Shown: positions 34,045 through 47,246 of the stretch, piece after piece
Layout of the letters: every line of letters begins with the position of its first letter
How positions within the stretch are numbered: position 1 is the stretch's first letter
Origin: Sipunculus nudus
Taxonomy: Eukaryota > Annelida > Sipuncula > Golfingiida > Sipunculidae
Length of the DNA stretch: 64,000 nt
Direction of reading: 5' to 3'
Assembly (NCBI GenBank): GCA_026874595.1
Contig: CM049313.1
Location: forward strand, 76,192,659 to 76,256,658
Translations under genes and position numbers: made by a program
The notes under the pieces: model-generated
Told to the model about the DNA's origin: nothing
Database searches by the model: none
Seen by the model: only the letters and a program-made list of their open reading frames with translations

Positions 34045-36678
34045 TTAGCTCAGCTGACTATAAGTCATCTGAGCTATAGTCGTGGTCCATTGTCCATCGT
34101 CTGTCCGTCCGTCCAGATGTCCGTCCGTAAGACTGGCATGTTTTGACACCATTGGACCTACGAATCTGAAATTCGCCTTACAGTAAGTTGTCCCCAAAAT
34201 CTCCTACCATGCTGAAAATTGGGTTAATAGGACTTCGTTCCTTCGAGATATTAAGGAAAAACCTCAATTTTTTATTAGAAATCTATTTTCACACTTCAGG
34301 ACTGCCTAATATCAAAACCACCTATCTGGTTTTCTTCATATTTACCATAAATATTCCTATATATAGTTCCTCCGTACATGCCAGAAATTAAGTCAGTAAT
34401 TTCAAAAAGTTATGGGCCCAAACATAATGGACTTTGTAAAAAATCAGGAAAGATATTTGGTCACTTAAGACCAGAAGTGTTAAAGGTAGGGACTTTTTTT
34501 CAGTAATACAACTTTAATTGATCAAAATTTAATTGTATACCAAAAATTAGATCACAATCTGTTAAATTTTTTAAATATTGGCAAAAATATAAAATTGGTA
34601 CCTTAAATTTTGCCTTAGTTTGACCATGGCACGTTTTTTTCCTGTAAGTACTGTGGAGTTAATTTTCACAGCATGTTTTTGTAAGCATTTTGCCTGTTAA
34701 AAAAAAAATTTGAAACCAGTTGATCAAAAACTAGATTTTATTCAAGTTTTCAAGCACCATGTCACATATTGTTTACATCAAGCTAGTGTTATGCAGTTTG
34801 CTAGAGCTAAGCTCCCCAGCTTCAGCTCTAAGTTCCTTAAATTTGGCATACAGTTAGATGTCTCCAAAATCCCCTACCATGCCAAGAATTTGATCACTAG
34901 GACTTAATTCCTTCAAAATATTAAGGAAAAATTCATTTTTCCATTAAAAACCCATTGTTACACTGTAAAACTGCCTAATATCAAAACCACTGATCTGACT
35001 TTGATCATATATAATATACATATTTTTCTATACATTCACTATGCACATGCCAGAAATGGTGTCAGTATTGCTTAATTGTTTTAAGTTATGGGCCCAAACA
35101 TAATGCACTTTTTAAAAAATCAAGAAATATATTTACTCCCTTAACAAGAGGATTGCTGAAGCTAGAGATTTTTTGTCAGGGATGTAACATTATTTAATCA
35201 AGATTCAATTGAATATAAAAAATTAGTTCTGAATTTTTCAAATTTTATAAGTTATTAGTATAAATATAAAATTAGTACCTTAAATTTTGCCCAACTTTGA
35301 CAATGGCACGTTTGTTTCCTGAGAGCACTGTTGATATAATTTTCATATCATGCACACATATGGATTTCATCTTTGTAGTTTAGAAAGCTGAAAGAAATTG
35401 GCCAAATATTATAGCTTTTATTAATGTTTTTATGAGACCATGTCAGACCCAGGCTCAATCCAGCCCCTCTTCAGTCACCTGTATGTTGACCTTGTTGACC
35501 TTTTATCAGATTATGCTTGCTTGAGCAAAGCATACACTGGGGCAGCCAGGCAGCTAATGCCCAGCTACAGTTGATCCAGGTGTCCAACCCAACTCATCTA
35601 GTAGTTGTTTTGAAAAACAACATAACAATAAACAATAAACAATAAATTAATAATTTTGTATTGTTTTTTTACAACAAATTAAAGAAAAAATTAATAGAAA
35701 AGGAATTTGTTAGTTGATGAGTAACAGAAAATTAACTTGCTGTTACTGATCATGTAAGAATCATGTATGGATGGATAGAATGTCAATGTCAGTGTTATTC
35801 CAAATAACACCATGCAGTCACCTATGGTATTTTTCAGTTAAATTTTAATGATAAAAAAAAATAAATCTTATTATTCATTACTAATCATTAGGGATCATAT
35901 GAAGGAAATTAATGATAGACAAAGATGCAGTTGATAATATTAATCTAGATTCCTACTGTGTCTAGTGTGTAGATTGATGTGAAAGTAGTCTAAAGTGAAT
36001 ATATCACATTTATTTTTTTTTAATATAAATAAAAGCCATAAAACCAGGTATTTATGATCATTATTTAAGTTTGTGAATTTTGTATATTCTGGATTCTCAA
36101 CATCATTGTTTGGCTAAAACTGAATAAATACTAGACATGGTGCGAATGCTTTGCAAATGTATTTGAATACGAATATGAATATGATCTGCATTAAAAAATT
36201 TTATTGCATAAGAATGGGAATTCAGGTACAAAATGAAAGTATTTGAGTACCAGTGCAGATACTTTCAAAATGTATTCATGAATGCATTCATAAATATTTT
36301 CCATAATATTATTTCAATAATCATTTCAGTTATATTTTATTTTAAAAAATTATATGATTTTCTTATTATTTTTTGTAATAACATTATATTGGCACAATAT
36401 TTGTTATTAAATTTTAATAAATAGTTAAACTCTTTTATTATATGTGCTGCTTATAAGTTATATGGCAAAGTCAAAATCTGTGTGACAATAGCACTCCATT
36501 TGTTAATAAACAAATTCCCTGTCTCCAAAGATATTATCAAAATCATACATAAGCTAAACACCAACAACTCATAATAAAGCTTATATTTATTACCACACAA
36601 AACCAGCATGTGCCTCTTTCCCAAATCATATTTTTTATCATATATAACAGCTGACCGCCGTGACCCATGGGTCCCTTG
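34045..36678 (+). mobile_element. HINE family 1 element next to a splice donor (2.63 kb)
   Basis: Starts TTAGCTCAGCTGACTATAAG and ends ACAGCTGACCGCCGTGACCC then ATGGGTCCCTTG. There are two ~660-bp internal blocks (GTCCCCAAAATCTCCTACC at about 34189 and GTCTCCAAAATCCCCTACC at about 34859), each followed by AATATCAAAACCAC. The 5' end lies in a T-run 16 bp downstream of the UNC13 exon donor. The part from about 35860 is close to 39380-40206 and 52970-53797. Confidence 0.92.
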
Positions 36679-36860
36679 TTCAGAATATAAGGTCAATTAG
36701 CAAAGTGAATATCTGATTATTTGCATCCTGAAATTGTTTTGAAACCATTGCCTTTTCAGCTGAGCTGTATCCATGGTGTGGTGTCTGTCCATTGTCTGTC
36801 TGTCATCCTTCTGTTTACAGCTTTTCTCAGCAGTGGCTGTGAGGATACCCTCCCAAATTT
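36679..36860 (+). repeat. degenerate HINE family 1-like 5' fragment
   Basis: TTTTCAGCTGAGCTGTATCC followed by GTCTGTCCATTGTCTGTCTG (from about 36753) resembles a decayed family 1 5' end. It is cut at 36860 by the family 4 element. Its continuation may lie after 41034. Confidence 0.45.
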
Positions 36861-37316
36861 TTATGCCCCAGCCACAAAGTGGCCGGGGGATATAGTTTTA
36901 CCCATGTCCGTCATTCCGTCATTCCGTCATTCCGAAATCAAACAGTTGTACAGACTTTTTTTTCGCAATGCCTGCAGATATTGGCCTTATTTTTTTTGTG
37001 TGGACAGATAATGACCAGTTACAGATCGAGTTTGCGTTTCGTCCCGGTTGACCTACTTTTGACCGTTTTACGGCTCCTAAACTTAGAAAATTTCATGAAA
37101 AATAGAAATTTTCATGACAAATACACATGTACGGACTTTTTTTCGCAATGCCTGCAGATATTGGCCTGATTTTTAGTGTGTGGGCAGATAATGACCAGTT
37201 ACAGATCGAGTTCGCATTTCATCCCGGTTGACCTACTTTTGACTGTTTTACGGCTACTAAACTAAAAATTCATGAAAAATAGAAATTTTCATGACAAATA
37301 CACATGTACAGCCGTT

Positions 37317-40300
37317 TTTAGCCCTCAGCTCATAGGCTGATGGGCTATTGTCGTCACCCAAGCTGTCCGTCTGTCCATCTGTCTGTCAGGTGTCTGTTCG
37401 TCCGTCCGTCCGTTCCGCGTCTGTTAACTTTTATCTTGTGAGCAGGATATCTCTAAAAGGATTCACCGTTGGAATTTTATTTCATCAGTGAAGATGTATA
37501 TCGATAAAATCTCGGTCAAGTTCGAAGATGGGTGACCTTGACCCATTTTTAGCTCAGCTGACTATAAGTCATCTGAGCTATAGTCGTGGTCCATTGTCCG
37601 TCGTCCGTCCGTCTGTCCGTCCGTCCGTCCATCAGTCCGTCCGTCCGTCCGTCCGTCCGTCCGTAGATGTGGCACGTTTTGAAACCGTAAGACTTAGGAA
37701 TCCAAAATTTGGCATAATGTTAGCTGTCCCCAAGATCTCCTACCAAGCCGAAAACTGGGTCTTTGCGACTTTGTTCCTTTGAGAAATTAAGGAAAAACCT
37801 CAATTTTTTATTAAAAACCTATTTTCACACTTTAGGGCTGCCTAATATCAAAACCACTCATTTGTTTTTCCTCATATTTACCATAAATATTCCTCTATAT
37901 AGTTCCTATGTACATGCCTGAAATTATGTCTGTATTATATAATTTAAGAAAGTTATGGGCCAGAACATAATGCATTTTGTAAAAAATCAGGAAAGATATT
38001 TGATCACTTAACACAAAACTTGTTAAAGCTATGGACTTTTTTTCAAGTAATATAACTTTAATTAATCAAAATTAAATTGTATACCCAAAATTAGATCAAA
38101 ATCTTTTAAATTTTTTAAAATATTAGCAAAAACAAAAAATTGGTACCTTAAATTTTGCCTAACTTTGACCATGGCACGTTTTTTTCCTGTAAGTACTGTG
38201 GATTTAATTTTCTCAGCATGTTTTTGTTAGCATTTTGTCTGTTAACACCAAAAATTTGAAACCAGTTGATCAAAAACTGTAGATTTTATTCAAGTTTTCA
38301 AGCACCATGTAACATATTGTTTACATCAGGCTAGTGTTATGCAGTTTGCAAGAGCTCAGCTCCCCAGCTTAAGCTCTCAGTTCCTAAAATCTGGCATACA
38401 ATTAGATGTCTCTAAAATTCCCTACCATGCCAAGAATTTGGTCACTAGGACTTAATACCTTTGAGATATTAATGAAAAACTTCATTTTTCAATTAAAAAC
38501 CCATTATTACACTTCAATACTGCCTAATATCAAAACCACTGATCTGACTTTAATCATATATAATATACATGTTTTTCAATACATTCTCTGTGCACATGCC
38601 AGAAATGATGTCAGTATTGCGTAATTGTTTTAAGTTATGGGCCCAAACAATATGCACTTTGTAAAAAATCAAGAAATACATTTACTCCCTTAACAAGGGG
38701 CTTGCTGAAGCTAGAGATTTTTTGTCAGGGATGTAACATTATTTAATCAAGATTCAATTGAATACCCAAAATTAGTTCTGAATTTTTAAAATTTTATAAG
38801 TTATTAGTATAAATATAAAATTAGTACCTTAAATTTTGCCCAACTTTGACCATTTCACTTTTGTTTAATGTGAGCTCTGTTTATATAATTTTCATATCAT
38901 GCACACACATGGATTTCAGCTTTTTAGTTTAGAAAGCTGAAAGAAATTGGCAAAAAATTGTAGCTTTTATTAATGTTTTTATGAGACCATGTCAGACCTT
39001 GGCTCTCTCCAGCCACTCTTGAGTCACCTGTATGTTGACCTTGTTGAACTTTCAGCAAATTATGCACGCTTGAGGCGAGGCAGATACCGGGGCAGCAAGG
39101 CAGCTTATGGCCAGCCACAGTTGATCCAGGTGTCCAACCCAACTCATCAAGTAGTTTTAACCAACAACATAACAATAAATTAATCAATTTTTATTGGTTT
39201 TTAATAACAAATTAAAGAAAAATAGAAAAGGAATTTGTTAGTTTATATTAATAGGGAAATAACTTGCAGTTACTGATGATATAAGAATCTTGTATTGATA
39301 GATAGAATGTCACGTATTCCAAATAACACCATGCAGTCACCTATGGCATTTTTCAGTTCAATTTTAATAATAAAAAAATAAATCATATTATTCATTACTA
39401 ATCATTAGGGATCATATGAAGGAAATTAATGATAGACAAAGATGCAGTTGATAATATTAATCTAGATTCCTACTGTGTCTAGTGTGTACATTGATGTGAA
39501 ATTAGTCCCAAATAAATATATCACATTTATTTTTTTTTAATATAAATAAAAGCCATAAAACCAGGTACTTATGATCATAATTTAAATGTGTGAATTTTGT
39601 ACATTCTGGATTCTCAACACCATTGTTTGGTGAAAACTGAATAAATACCAGACATGGTGGGAATACTTTGCAATTGTATTTAAATACGAATATGAATATG
39701 TACTCCATTATAAAATTTCTTGCATAAAGAATGGGAATTCAGGAAAAAATGAAAGTATATGAATACCAGTGCAAATACTTTCCAAATGTATTCATGAATG
39801 CATTCATGAATATATTCTTTAATATTATTTTAATAATCATATCAGTTATATTTCATTTTAAAAATCATACGATTCTCTTATTATTTTAAATAAAAATTAT
39901 ATCTGGGACAATATTTGTAATTTTTTTAATAAATAGTTAAACTCTTATATTATATGTTCTGCTTATAAGTTATATGGCCAAGTCAAAATCTGTGTGACAA
40001 TAGTACTCCATTTGTTAATAAAATAAATGAAATCAATTCTCTTCTCTGTCTCCAAAGGTACTATCAAAATCATACATAAGCTTAACAACAACAACTCATA
40101 ATACAGCTTATACTTATTACCACACAAAACCAGCATGTGCCTCATTTCTAAATCATATTTTTTTATCATATATAACAGCTGAGCGCCGTGACCCATAGGT
40201 CCCTTGTTCTACATTTTAGAGCTGATTATAGAAAAACACTCAGAAGTTTATATCTCAGGAACCATTGTGTGGATTTTCACAAAACTTACTATGATCATTG

Positions 40301-40651
40301 GGACTGATGGTCTGTATGTGCTGCACAATTTTGGTGGCGCCACCTGCAATTTCTGATTTTTTAATGAAATTTTATCGGATTTTTTCAATTTTGCCTTTTG
40401 TGCAGGATATCTCCAAAGGTATTCAACACAGGAACTTCATTTCTTCAGTGCTATTGCATTATATTTACAAAATCTTGGTCAAGTTCAAAGATGGGTGATC
40501 TTGACCTACTTTTCAAGGTCACAGAGCTTAGTATAGAAAAAAACTTAGGAGCTTATTTCTCAGGAAGCATTTGTTGGATTGTTATGAAACATGGTATATA
40601 CCTCTCCAAATTAAATTTATAAATGATTATCAACTTTTGCTAATATTCTAG
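37317..40651 (+). mobile_element. HINE family 5 element with family 1 nested inside
   Basis: Starts TTTAGCCCTCAGCTCATAGG with a stem of AGCCCTCAGC and GCTGATGGGCT, then TATTGTCGTCACC and a GTCCGTC tract. It ends GCTAATATTCTAG. The family 4 text CATGTAC...TTTTTCGCAATGCC is restored when it is removed. Internal text includes CTCAGGAACCATTGTGTGG and the palindrome GGTGGCGCCACC (40332). About 0.7 kb is its own; the rest is family 1. Confidence 0.82.
37549..40206 (+). mobile_element. HINE family 1 element, innermost of a three-level nest (2.66 kb)
   Basis: Starts TTAGCTCAGCTGACTATAAG with a long (CCGT)n tract (37600-37665) and ends ACAGCTGAGCGCCGTGACCC then ATAGGTCCCTTG. The family 5 text GACCTTGACCCAT before it and TTCTACATTTTAGAGCTG after it match the continuous copy at 44330-44357. 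It is very similar along its whole length to 51201-53797. The 72- to 96-codon frames inside are shared by both copies and are not genes. Confidence 0.92.
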
Positions 40652-41034
40652 TTTCGCAATACAGTGCTCACAGATACTGGCCTAATGTTTGGTCTGTGGG
40701 CGCATAATGACCACTTACAGATCGAGTTCGCGTTTCGTCCCAGTAAACCTATTTTTCACCATATGACAGATCCTGAACATAGAAAATTTCATGAAAGACA
40801 GAAATTTTCATGAAAAATGCACATATATGGACTTTTTTCACAATGCCTGCAGATACTGGCCTGATTTTTGGTGTGTTGCTTGATAATGACCCTTTACAGA
40901 TCGAGTTTGCATTTTGCCCTTGTTGACCTACTTTTGACCATACAACACTTCCTGAATTTAAAATTTTACCAAATTTTACAAATGTTTCTAATTTGCCCCA
41001 GGCGGGGGCATTCGTGTCGTTTCGACACATCTAG

Positions 41035-41357
41035 TTACTATTCTGATATCAGTGGATAGTATCAAGTTCACTTTTCCCAAGTCTGCAAACGGCTAACATC
41101 TAAGTCCTTGTTCTTAAAGTCCAAGTTATTTGGAATTCAAGTCCAAGCCAGAATTCAATAAAATTTTCCTGATTGAAAGAAATTTTGAATGGAAATTTGA
41201 GAATTCCAAGTATTTCATATGTTAATTTACAGTACCTCTAACCTGATTAATTATGTTTAGCTCCAAGGACAGAGCTATAGGCTTGTTATGTCTTATTTAA
41301 TATAGTGTGAGAAGTTCACACATACCTGCTAGGCATTATTTTGTGTGATAAGAGTTT
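41035..41357. other. intronic sequence, no gene
   Basis: No repeat end or coding block is recognised. It may include the continuation of the degraded repeat cut at 36860. Confidence 0.5.
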
Positions 41358-42462
41358 TTAGCTTTGCTGACTGTAAGTCATTTGAACTATAGCTGTCCAT
41401 CATCCATCTGGCCATCCGTTAACAGGACACTAATCATAACAGTCACACCTAGAAACTTGTAGCTTAAATTTACATCCCTTGAGGGCCTTAAACAATCTCT
41501 TTGGAAACCTGAAATTAGGTCACTGCAACCTATATTCTCAGAGTAATTGGGCTTGTTTGTCCATTTTAGAATAATTAAAAATTTGATACAAAAGGTTCCA
41601 GTAACTCATTAATTAATGCATGGAATGCAGTGATTCTCGGTGCTGCCACCTGTATTTTTTCTGATTTGTACATATTTTTTCTCTATTTTTGAGACTTTCA
41701 AACGACAGCAGGCATATCAGTTTTTCAGCTGTGGTTTCATCTAGTATCCTTTAACCTTGCATGTTTATTGATCATGATGAGTTTTAGCGACTGCTAAATT
41801 GCATCAATGGTATCAGTTTCTCAACTGTGGTTTTATTTAGTGTCCTGAAACCTGGTGTGTTTGTTATGTTTATTAATTTTATTTGACAACAAGGTCAAAT
41901 CAACCAAAATCTAAGATTTTTGTTAATCTGATAACTTTTGAAGTATTGCATATGTATCCCTCAAAGTTGACAAAAGTTGTTTTCACCAAGTTCTCAGAAG
42001 AGTTTGAAAACTGGTGACCTTTTCCTTTATTTTAAAGGTCAAAACAGCTAAATTGTATGTGATCTGCATCATTTTATGATACAATTTATAACATAGGAAG
42101 TATTGCCTATGTGTCCCTCAAAATTGACACAAGTTGTTTTCACCGAGTTCTCAGAAGAGTTTGAAAACTGCTGACTTTATTTTGATCTTGATTTTCTCTT
42201 GAGCAACCTGTATAGACCAGCCATGATTGGATTCACTCTTCACATCCATACTTAAATCCCAGGCATTTCTGGAAACCTGACTTTCAGTCACCCCTTGCTC
42301 AGAGTTGTATGTTTTAACTGTTTGACTGTCAAAGGTCAAGATCAAATCTGAAGTTAATCTCAGTTTTGTTTTCCAATTATAACATTTATGTATTGAATTT
42401 TAGCCTGTAAAATAATGCTACTGCAGCTAGTCAGCAGAGCATCATGACCCATTGGTCACTCG
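41358..42462 (+). mobile_element. diverged HINE family 1-like element (1.1 kb)
   Basis: Starts TTAGCTTTGCTGACTGTAAG and ends GTCAGCAGAGCATCATGACCC then ATTGGTCACTCG|TT. The ends follow the family 1 plan but the inverted repeats are decayed. The inside differs: a ~160-bp direct repeat (GAAGTATTGC(A/C)TATGT at about 41939 and 42098, each followed by GTTTTCACC(A/G)AGTTCTC). The text CAGCTGTGGTTTCATCTAGT recurs near 55317 in another fragment. Confidence 0.75.
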
Positions 42463-43869
42463 TTTTCTACTGAACCTGGGATGGATTTGACCTGATTTCT
42501 TGAGTCCTTACATCTGAGTCCATGTCCAGTACCCTCCAGTCTGAGCGACGTGAGAATGAACTATGAACGTAATAAACATTCAAGAACTGCTGCAGTTCTC
42601 TGAAAATGAGAAAAAAAATGTACTGAACAGGTAAAGGGCAAGCTTTGACAGCCTTTTTAATTGAAGACAGCTGATGAGAGCAGAGATGATATTATTTGGG
42701 TGATTGTTAATGTAATCACCCTGTTACCCTCCTGTATTTCTGCTTCCTCAGCATGAGAATTTCTCTTATGATACCATCTGCTGTAGCAGGACCTGCAGGT
42801 GACTGGACCAGGCATGGGCTGACCTGCTTCTCCAGTCAGAGTCGCTGATTGATTGCTTTGTCTGGGAGCAGCGGGGAATCTCCCAAGCTGGGGGAAACAA
42901 AACGCTGTATTCCAGGCACTGGAGTGCTAATGGCTTAAAAAAATATGATACTGGCTCATTTTAAAACCGTTAAAACATACAGTCATGGCAGCCACGTGAT
43001 GTCTACAATGTGTGGGCAGGGGCTGATTGAAAGTTTGGTTACAAGAGATGCCTGGGGTTCAGTTATATGTGGGTGGTACAGCTATTGTGTAATGCTTTCT
43101 TGTACAGTGGCACCAACCTACAGATATGTGGGTGTTAGAGACCTTTTGGAGAAGAAGCAGCTACTGTGCAGCAAAATTAAATTGTATACAAAGTTATCAT
43201 TCATCTTAGAATTCCTTGAAAGGCATGTAATTTTGCTAAAGTGCACAAATATCTTGTAATTTGGAAAATCAGTCTTAAATTTTTGCAAATCAAGGTGATA
43301 GAGGCTTGCAAGTCTGCCGAGAAATTACAGTGCCTGGCACAGCTGTCCATCTGAGCTTCCAGGACATAGAAAACAGCTAGCGAATTAGTTACACTTTTCA
43401 AACTCCTTAATTTCCTACCAGAGATAAAGTAGTTTAATTTAATCTAGTCTGTGTTGACCCCTGGAATATTGTCATTTTTTTGCTATGAAATTTTCTAGAA
43501 ACATGGTTTCCTTTAGAATTGCTTGGGAGCTGTGATGAAAATAAAAGATGGCATGTTTTTTGAGTGATTCCTTGGATGCAGTATGCAACCTACAGGCTCT
43601 GTTCTATGATTATTTTACTGGGAAATATGTCAAACATTGAGACATTGTATTGCATGGTGACAGTAAACAAATACTCAATTCCAAGAACACTCATGCATAA
43701 GTGAAGAAGCACAAGCTTAACACACCTTAATTAGTGGACAGTTAAACCAAATCCAATTGATTCTTAGAATGACAAACCAGGACATCAAAACCAAATCATA
43801 CATATCTCTAGAAGGTAGCATGCATATGGATTGGTCCAAAGATCAGATTAACCTAAGATCTTGGACATT
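42463..43869. other. single-copy intronic sequence, no gene seen
   Basis: No transposon ends, tandem repeats or known protein motifs are recognised. The 104-codon frame at 42945-43259 shows no domain. The sequence is slightly less AT-rich at 42720-42920, without splice-flanked coding. Confidence 0.6.
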
Positions 43870-44491
43870 TCTTAAGATCAGCTGACTGAAAGTCAACTGT
43901 CCATTAGACTGGCATGTTTTGAAACTGTTGGAACTACAGATCCAAAATTTGGTATACTGTTAGATGTCCCCTGATCTCCAGCCAAACTGAAAACTGGGTC
44001 ACTGTGACTTTGTTCCTTTGTGAAATTTAGGAAAAAAAAACAATCACACTTCAAGGACTGTCTCATATCAAAAACACTAATCTCTTTATCTTTATATTTA
44101 CCCTATATTCTCCTTTCTAGTTCCTATGTACATGCCAGAAATTAGGTCAGGATTACATAGTTTTTAGCCCTCAGCCCCTAGGCTGATAGGCTATTGTCGT
44201 CACATTAGTCTCCGGCAGTCACTACTTTTACCCTGTGAGAGGGATATCTCAAACAGGATTCATTGTCAGAATTTTATTTCTTCGGTGAAAATGTATATCC
44301 ACAAAATCTCGGTCAAGTTTAAAGATGGGGCGACCTTGACTTTTTCTATGTTTTACAGCTAATTATAGAAAAAAATTATAGAAGCTTATTTCTCAGGAAC
44401 CATAGGGTGGATTTTCACAAAACTTACTATTAGGACTGATGATCTGTACAATCTGTACAAGTTTGGGGGTGCCACCTTCAGTTTCTGATTT

Positions 44492-47246
44492 TTAGCGAAC
44501 CTGTGAGCTTATGCGATGGTGCTGCCTCGTGAGTCGTGCGTCGTCTGAACGTTACCCATAGCTTTCTCAAAAATAGCAGGAGCTAGCATCACCAAATTTT
44601 TTGCAAATAATCAGTCATCCAAAAAACTATATCGGATTTTGATTATTTTTTTTCTTACTGCATTTTCTTAGATTTTATAGGGGAAAAGCTAAAAAAGCTT
44701 TAAAAATCTTCTTCTCCGAAACTGTCCAGGCAAATTGTCCAATATTTCACAGAAATGATCCCTGGAACAATCTTTCTCAAGTTTGTTTGAGCTGTCTGTG
44801 TCAACTGTGTCAGACTATGCAACAGGTAAAGAGTTATTTCAGTGCAGCCAGGTACAGGTCAAAAGTTCACTCAGTCTAGCCAGGTGCAGGTCAAGAGTTC
44901 ACTCAGTGCAGTAGCTTGAGGCAGCAATTTGTCACAGGTCACTCGGGGGGCAACTGCCTTACTCACCTGAGCCTTGTCAGCCCAGTGCGTCAAACTCTGG
45001 GGAAGTTTGATGTATTGGACTAATATTTTGACCTGTCTATGTGTCTTTTATGATATTCTCATTTACAATACAGGTGGTGCCACCTACATTGACTTTTCCA
45101 GTGTATGCGCCTGCTTATTTCTACAGAGGAATTTGATACATCAGCCTAAAATTGGGCATGTTTATACATATTGGGTAGCTTTATAGTGTACAAGACTGGT
45201 GGCACCACCTACAATAATTTTTGCACAATAAGTGTCCCTGCTTATTTCACAGGGGGGTTTGACATATCAGTCTGACATTGGGCATATTTATATATCTCTT
45301 TGTTGTATATAAGACTGGTGGTGCCAGCTACAATCATTGTATCTGCCCAAACAGAGTTTTGAAGATACTATTTTTTCAGTCGTACACCGACGCTGCCGCC
45401 ATCATTGCATAAGTTTCCGGAGAACTCCTCCTTAACCACTGGGCAGAATTAAAATTCAGAAATTATGATCGGTCACATGTGAACTACTGTGCCCTCATTT
45501 TTGGTTGACCTCTGACCTTTCCTCTCTGCCTACATATATCTCCGGAACCATTTTACAGATAAGGCTAAAGATTTTGCACAAATGTAGCCCTTGGAAAGCT
45601 TTATAACAGACATTAAAAATTGTGGCGCCACCTGCTACCAATTTTGCACAGCGTCCATCTGTTCATCTGCCTTGGGATAAAAACACTCATATCTTTGCAT
45701 TGGTTGGACTTCTCCATCTGAAATTTTGCATGTGTATACATCCTGGACAGCTTTCTTGATTTTATGACAGGTGGCGCCACCTTTATTCATGTTTAAGCTG
45801 CAGACATCCAAGCTCATATCTCAGGAACTGTTTGACCAGTTGGGCCAAAATTTTGCATGTGTATAGATCTCCCATAGCTCTTTATCATACGCAAAACTGG
45901 TGTCACCAACTGCAACCATTTTTGCACAACCTCCCATCTGTTCATCTGCCTTGGGATAAAATAACTCATATCTCAGCTGGGTTTGACCTATCCACCTGAA
46001 ATTTTGCAGGTTTATACATCCTTTACAGCTTTCTTGTTTTATGACAGGTGGCGCCACCTACATTCAAATTTACTCTGCAGACATCCAAGCTCAAATCTCA
46101 GGAACCATTTGACCGATTTGGCAAAAATTTTTGCATGTTTTTAGATCTCACCTAGCTCTTTATCACACGCAAAACTGGTGGTGCCACCTGCTATCATATT
46201 TGCACAGCATCCATCTGTTTGTTTGTAAATGGATAAAATCACTCATATCTCGGCAGTGGTTTGACATATCTGCCTAAAATTTTGCAGGTTTATACATCTT
46301 GGATAGCTTTCTGGATTTTGTGGCAGGTGGCACCACCTACATTTACGTATACCCTGCAGACATTCAAGCTTATATCTCAGGACTGTTTGACATATCCCCC
46401 TGAAATTTTGCATGTGTATAGATCTCACATATCTCTTAATCATACATAAAATTGGTGGTGCCACCTGCCACCATTTTTGCACAGCATCCGTCTGTTTGTC
46501 AGCCGTAGGCAAAAATCATTCATATCTCAGTAGTGGTGTGACTTATCTGCCTAAAATTTTGCATGTTTATACATCTTGGATAGCTTTCTGGATTTTGTGG
46601 CAGGTGGCACCACCTACATTTACGTATACGCTGCAGACATTCAAGCTTATATCTCAGGACTGTTTGACATATCCCCCTGAAATTTTGCATGTGTATGGAT
46701 CTCACATATCTCTTAATCATACATAAAATTGGTGGTGCCACCTGCCACCATTTTTGCACAGTGTCCATCTGTTTGTCTGCCATGGGCTAAAATCACTCAT
46801 ATCTCAGTAGTGGTTTGACTTAACTGCCTAAAATTTTACATGTTTATACATCTTGGACAGCTTTCTGGATTTTGTGGTAGGTGGTGCAACCTACATACAA
46901 ATTTCGGCTGCAGCCATCCAGGCTATTATGCAACACACCTCACTCTATTTCCCCTTGCCACTCAATCCATGCCTCACTTCACCTTTCCCACTCTGATTTT
47001 ACAAGGATACTCTGAGGATACAAGTTGTTGCTTGTAGACTACCCATATTCTAGTTTTTGTGTTGTGTGCACCCATGCCAGAATTGCAGCAGTGATGTTTG
47101 TTTAATTGTTTCTTGTTCTAAGTGTTTAGTACTTGTATTGTTCATATACATGTTACACGTGTTCTTGAAAAGTAATGGTCCAGCATTGAAGCATTATACC
47201 TGGTGTAATCTCATTGCACAGGTTTGCATTAGGCCTGTAGGCCTTT
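44492..47246 (+). mobile_element. HINE family 2 element carrying family 3
   Basis: Starts TTAGCGAACCTGTGAGC and ends CACAGGTTTGC, ATTAGGCCTGTAGGCC, TTT, so the final G of CCTTG has changed. It has an internal deletion compared with 16137-18916: text jumps from CAAGTTTGTTTGAGC (44790) to the CAACTGTGTCAGA block. Family 3 sits at 45338-47053 within GCTACAATCATT|TTTTTGTGTTG. Confidence 0.85.
45338..47053 (+). mobile_element. HINE family 3 element, older copy
   Basis: Starts TTGTATCTGCCCAAACAG with decayed hairpin AGTTTTGAAGATAC and ends CCCATATTCTAG, directly followed by TTTTTGTGTTGTGTGC of family 2. The 3' arm (TTTTACAAGGATAC at about 46997) is decayed against the cleaner copy at 51037. The interior is a series of ~135-bp half-units with the palindrome GGTGGCGCCACC or its variants. 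It includes a 267-bp direct duplication (CATTCAAGCTTATATCTCAG at 46371 and 46638). Confidence 0.8.

Larger units (their letters stand above)
36861..41034 (+). mobile_element. HINE family 4 element with family 5 and family 1 nested inside
   Basis: Starts TTATGCCCCAGCCACAAAG and TGGCCGGGGGATATAG (hairpin GCCAC, AAA, GTGGC). It ends TTTGCCCCAGGCGGGGGCAT, TC, then the hairpin GTGTCG, TTT, CGACAC, and finally ATCTAG|TT. ATGCCCC at the start and GGGGCAT at the end form the sub-terminal inverted repeat. Its own sequence is about 0.84 kb and contains a ~180-bp internal repeat (GCAATGCCTGCAGATATTGG at 36966 and 37146, diverged copies near 40656 and 40842). The rest is the family 5 insertion at 37317-40651. 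Confidence 0.85.
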
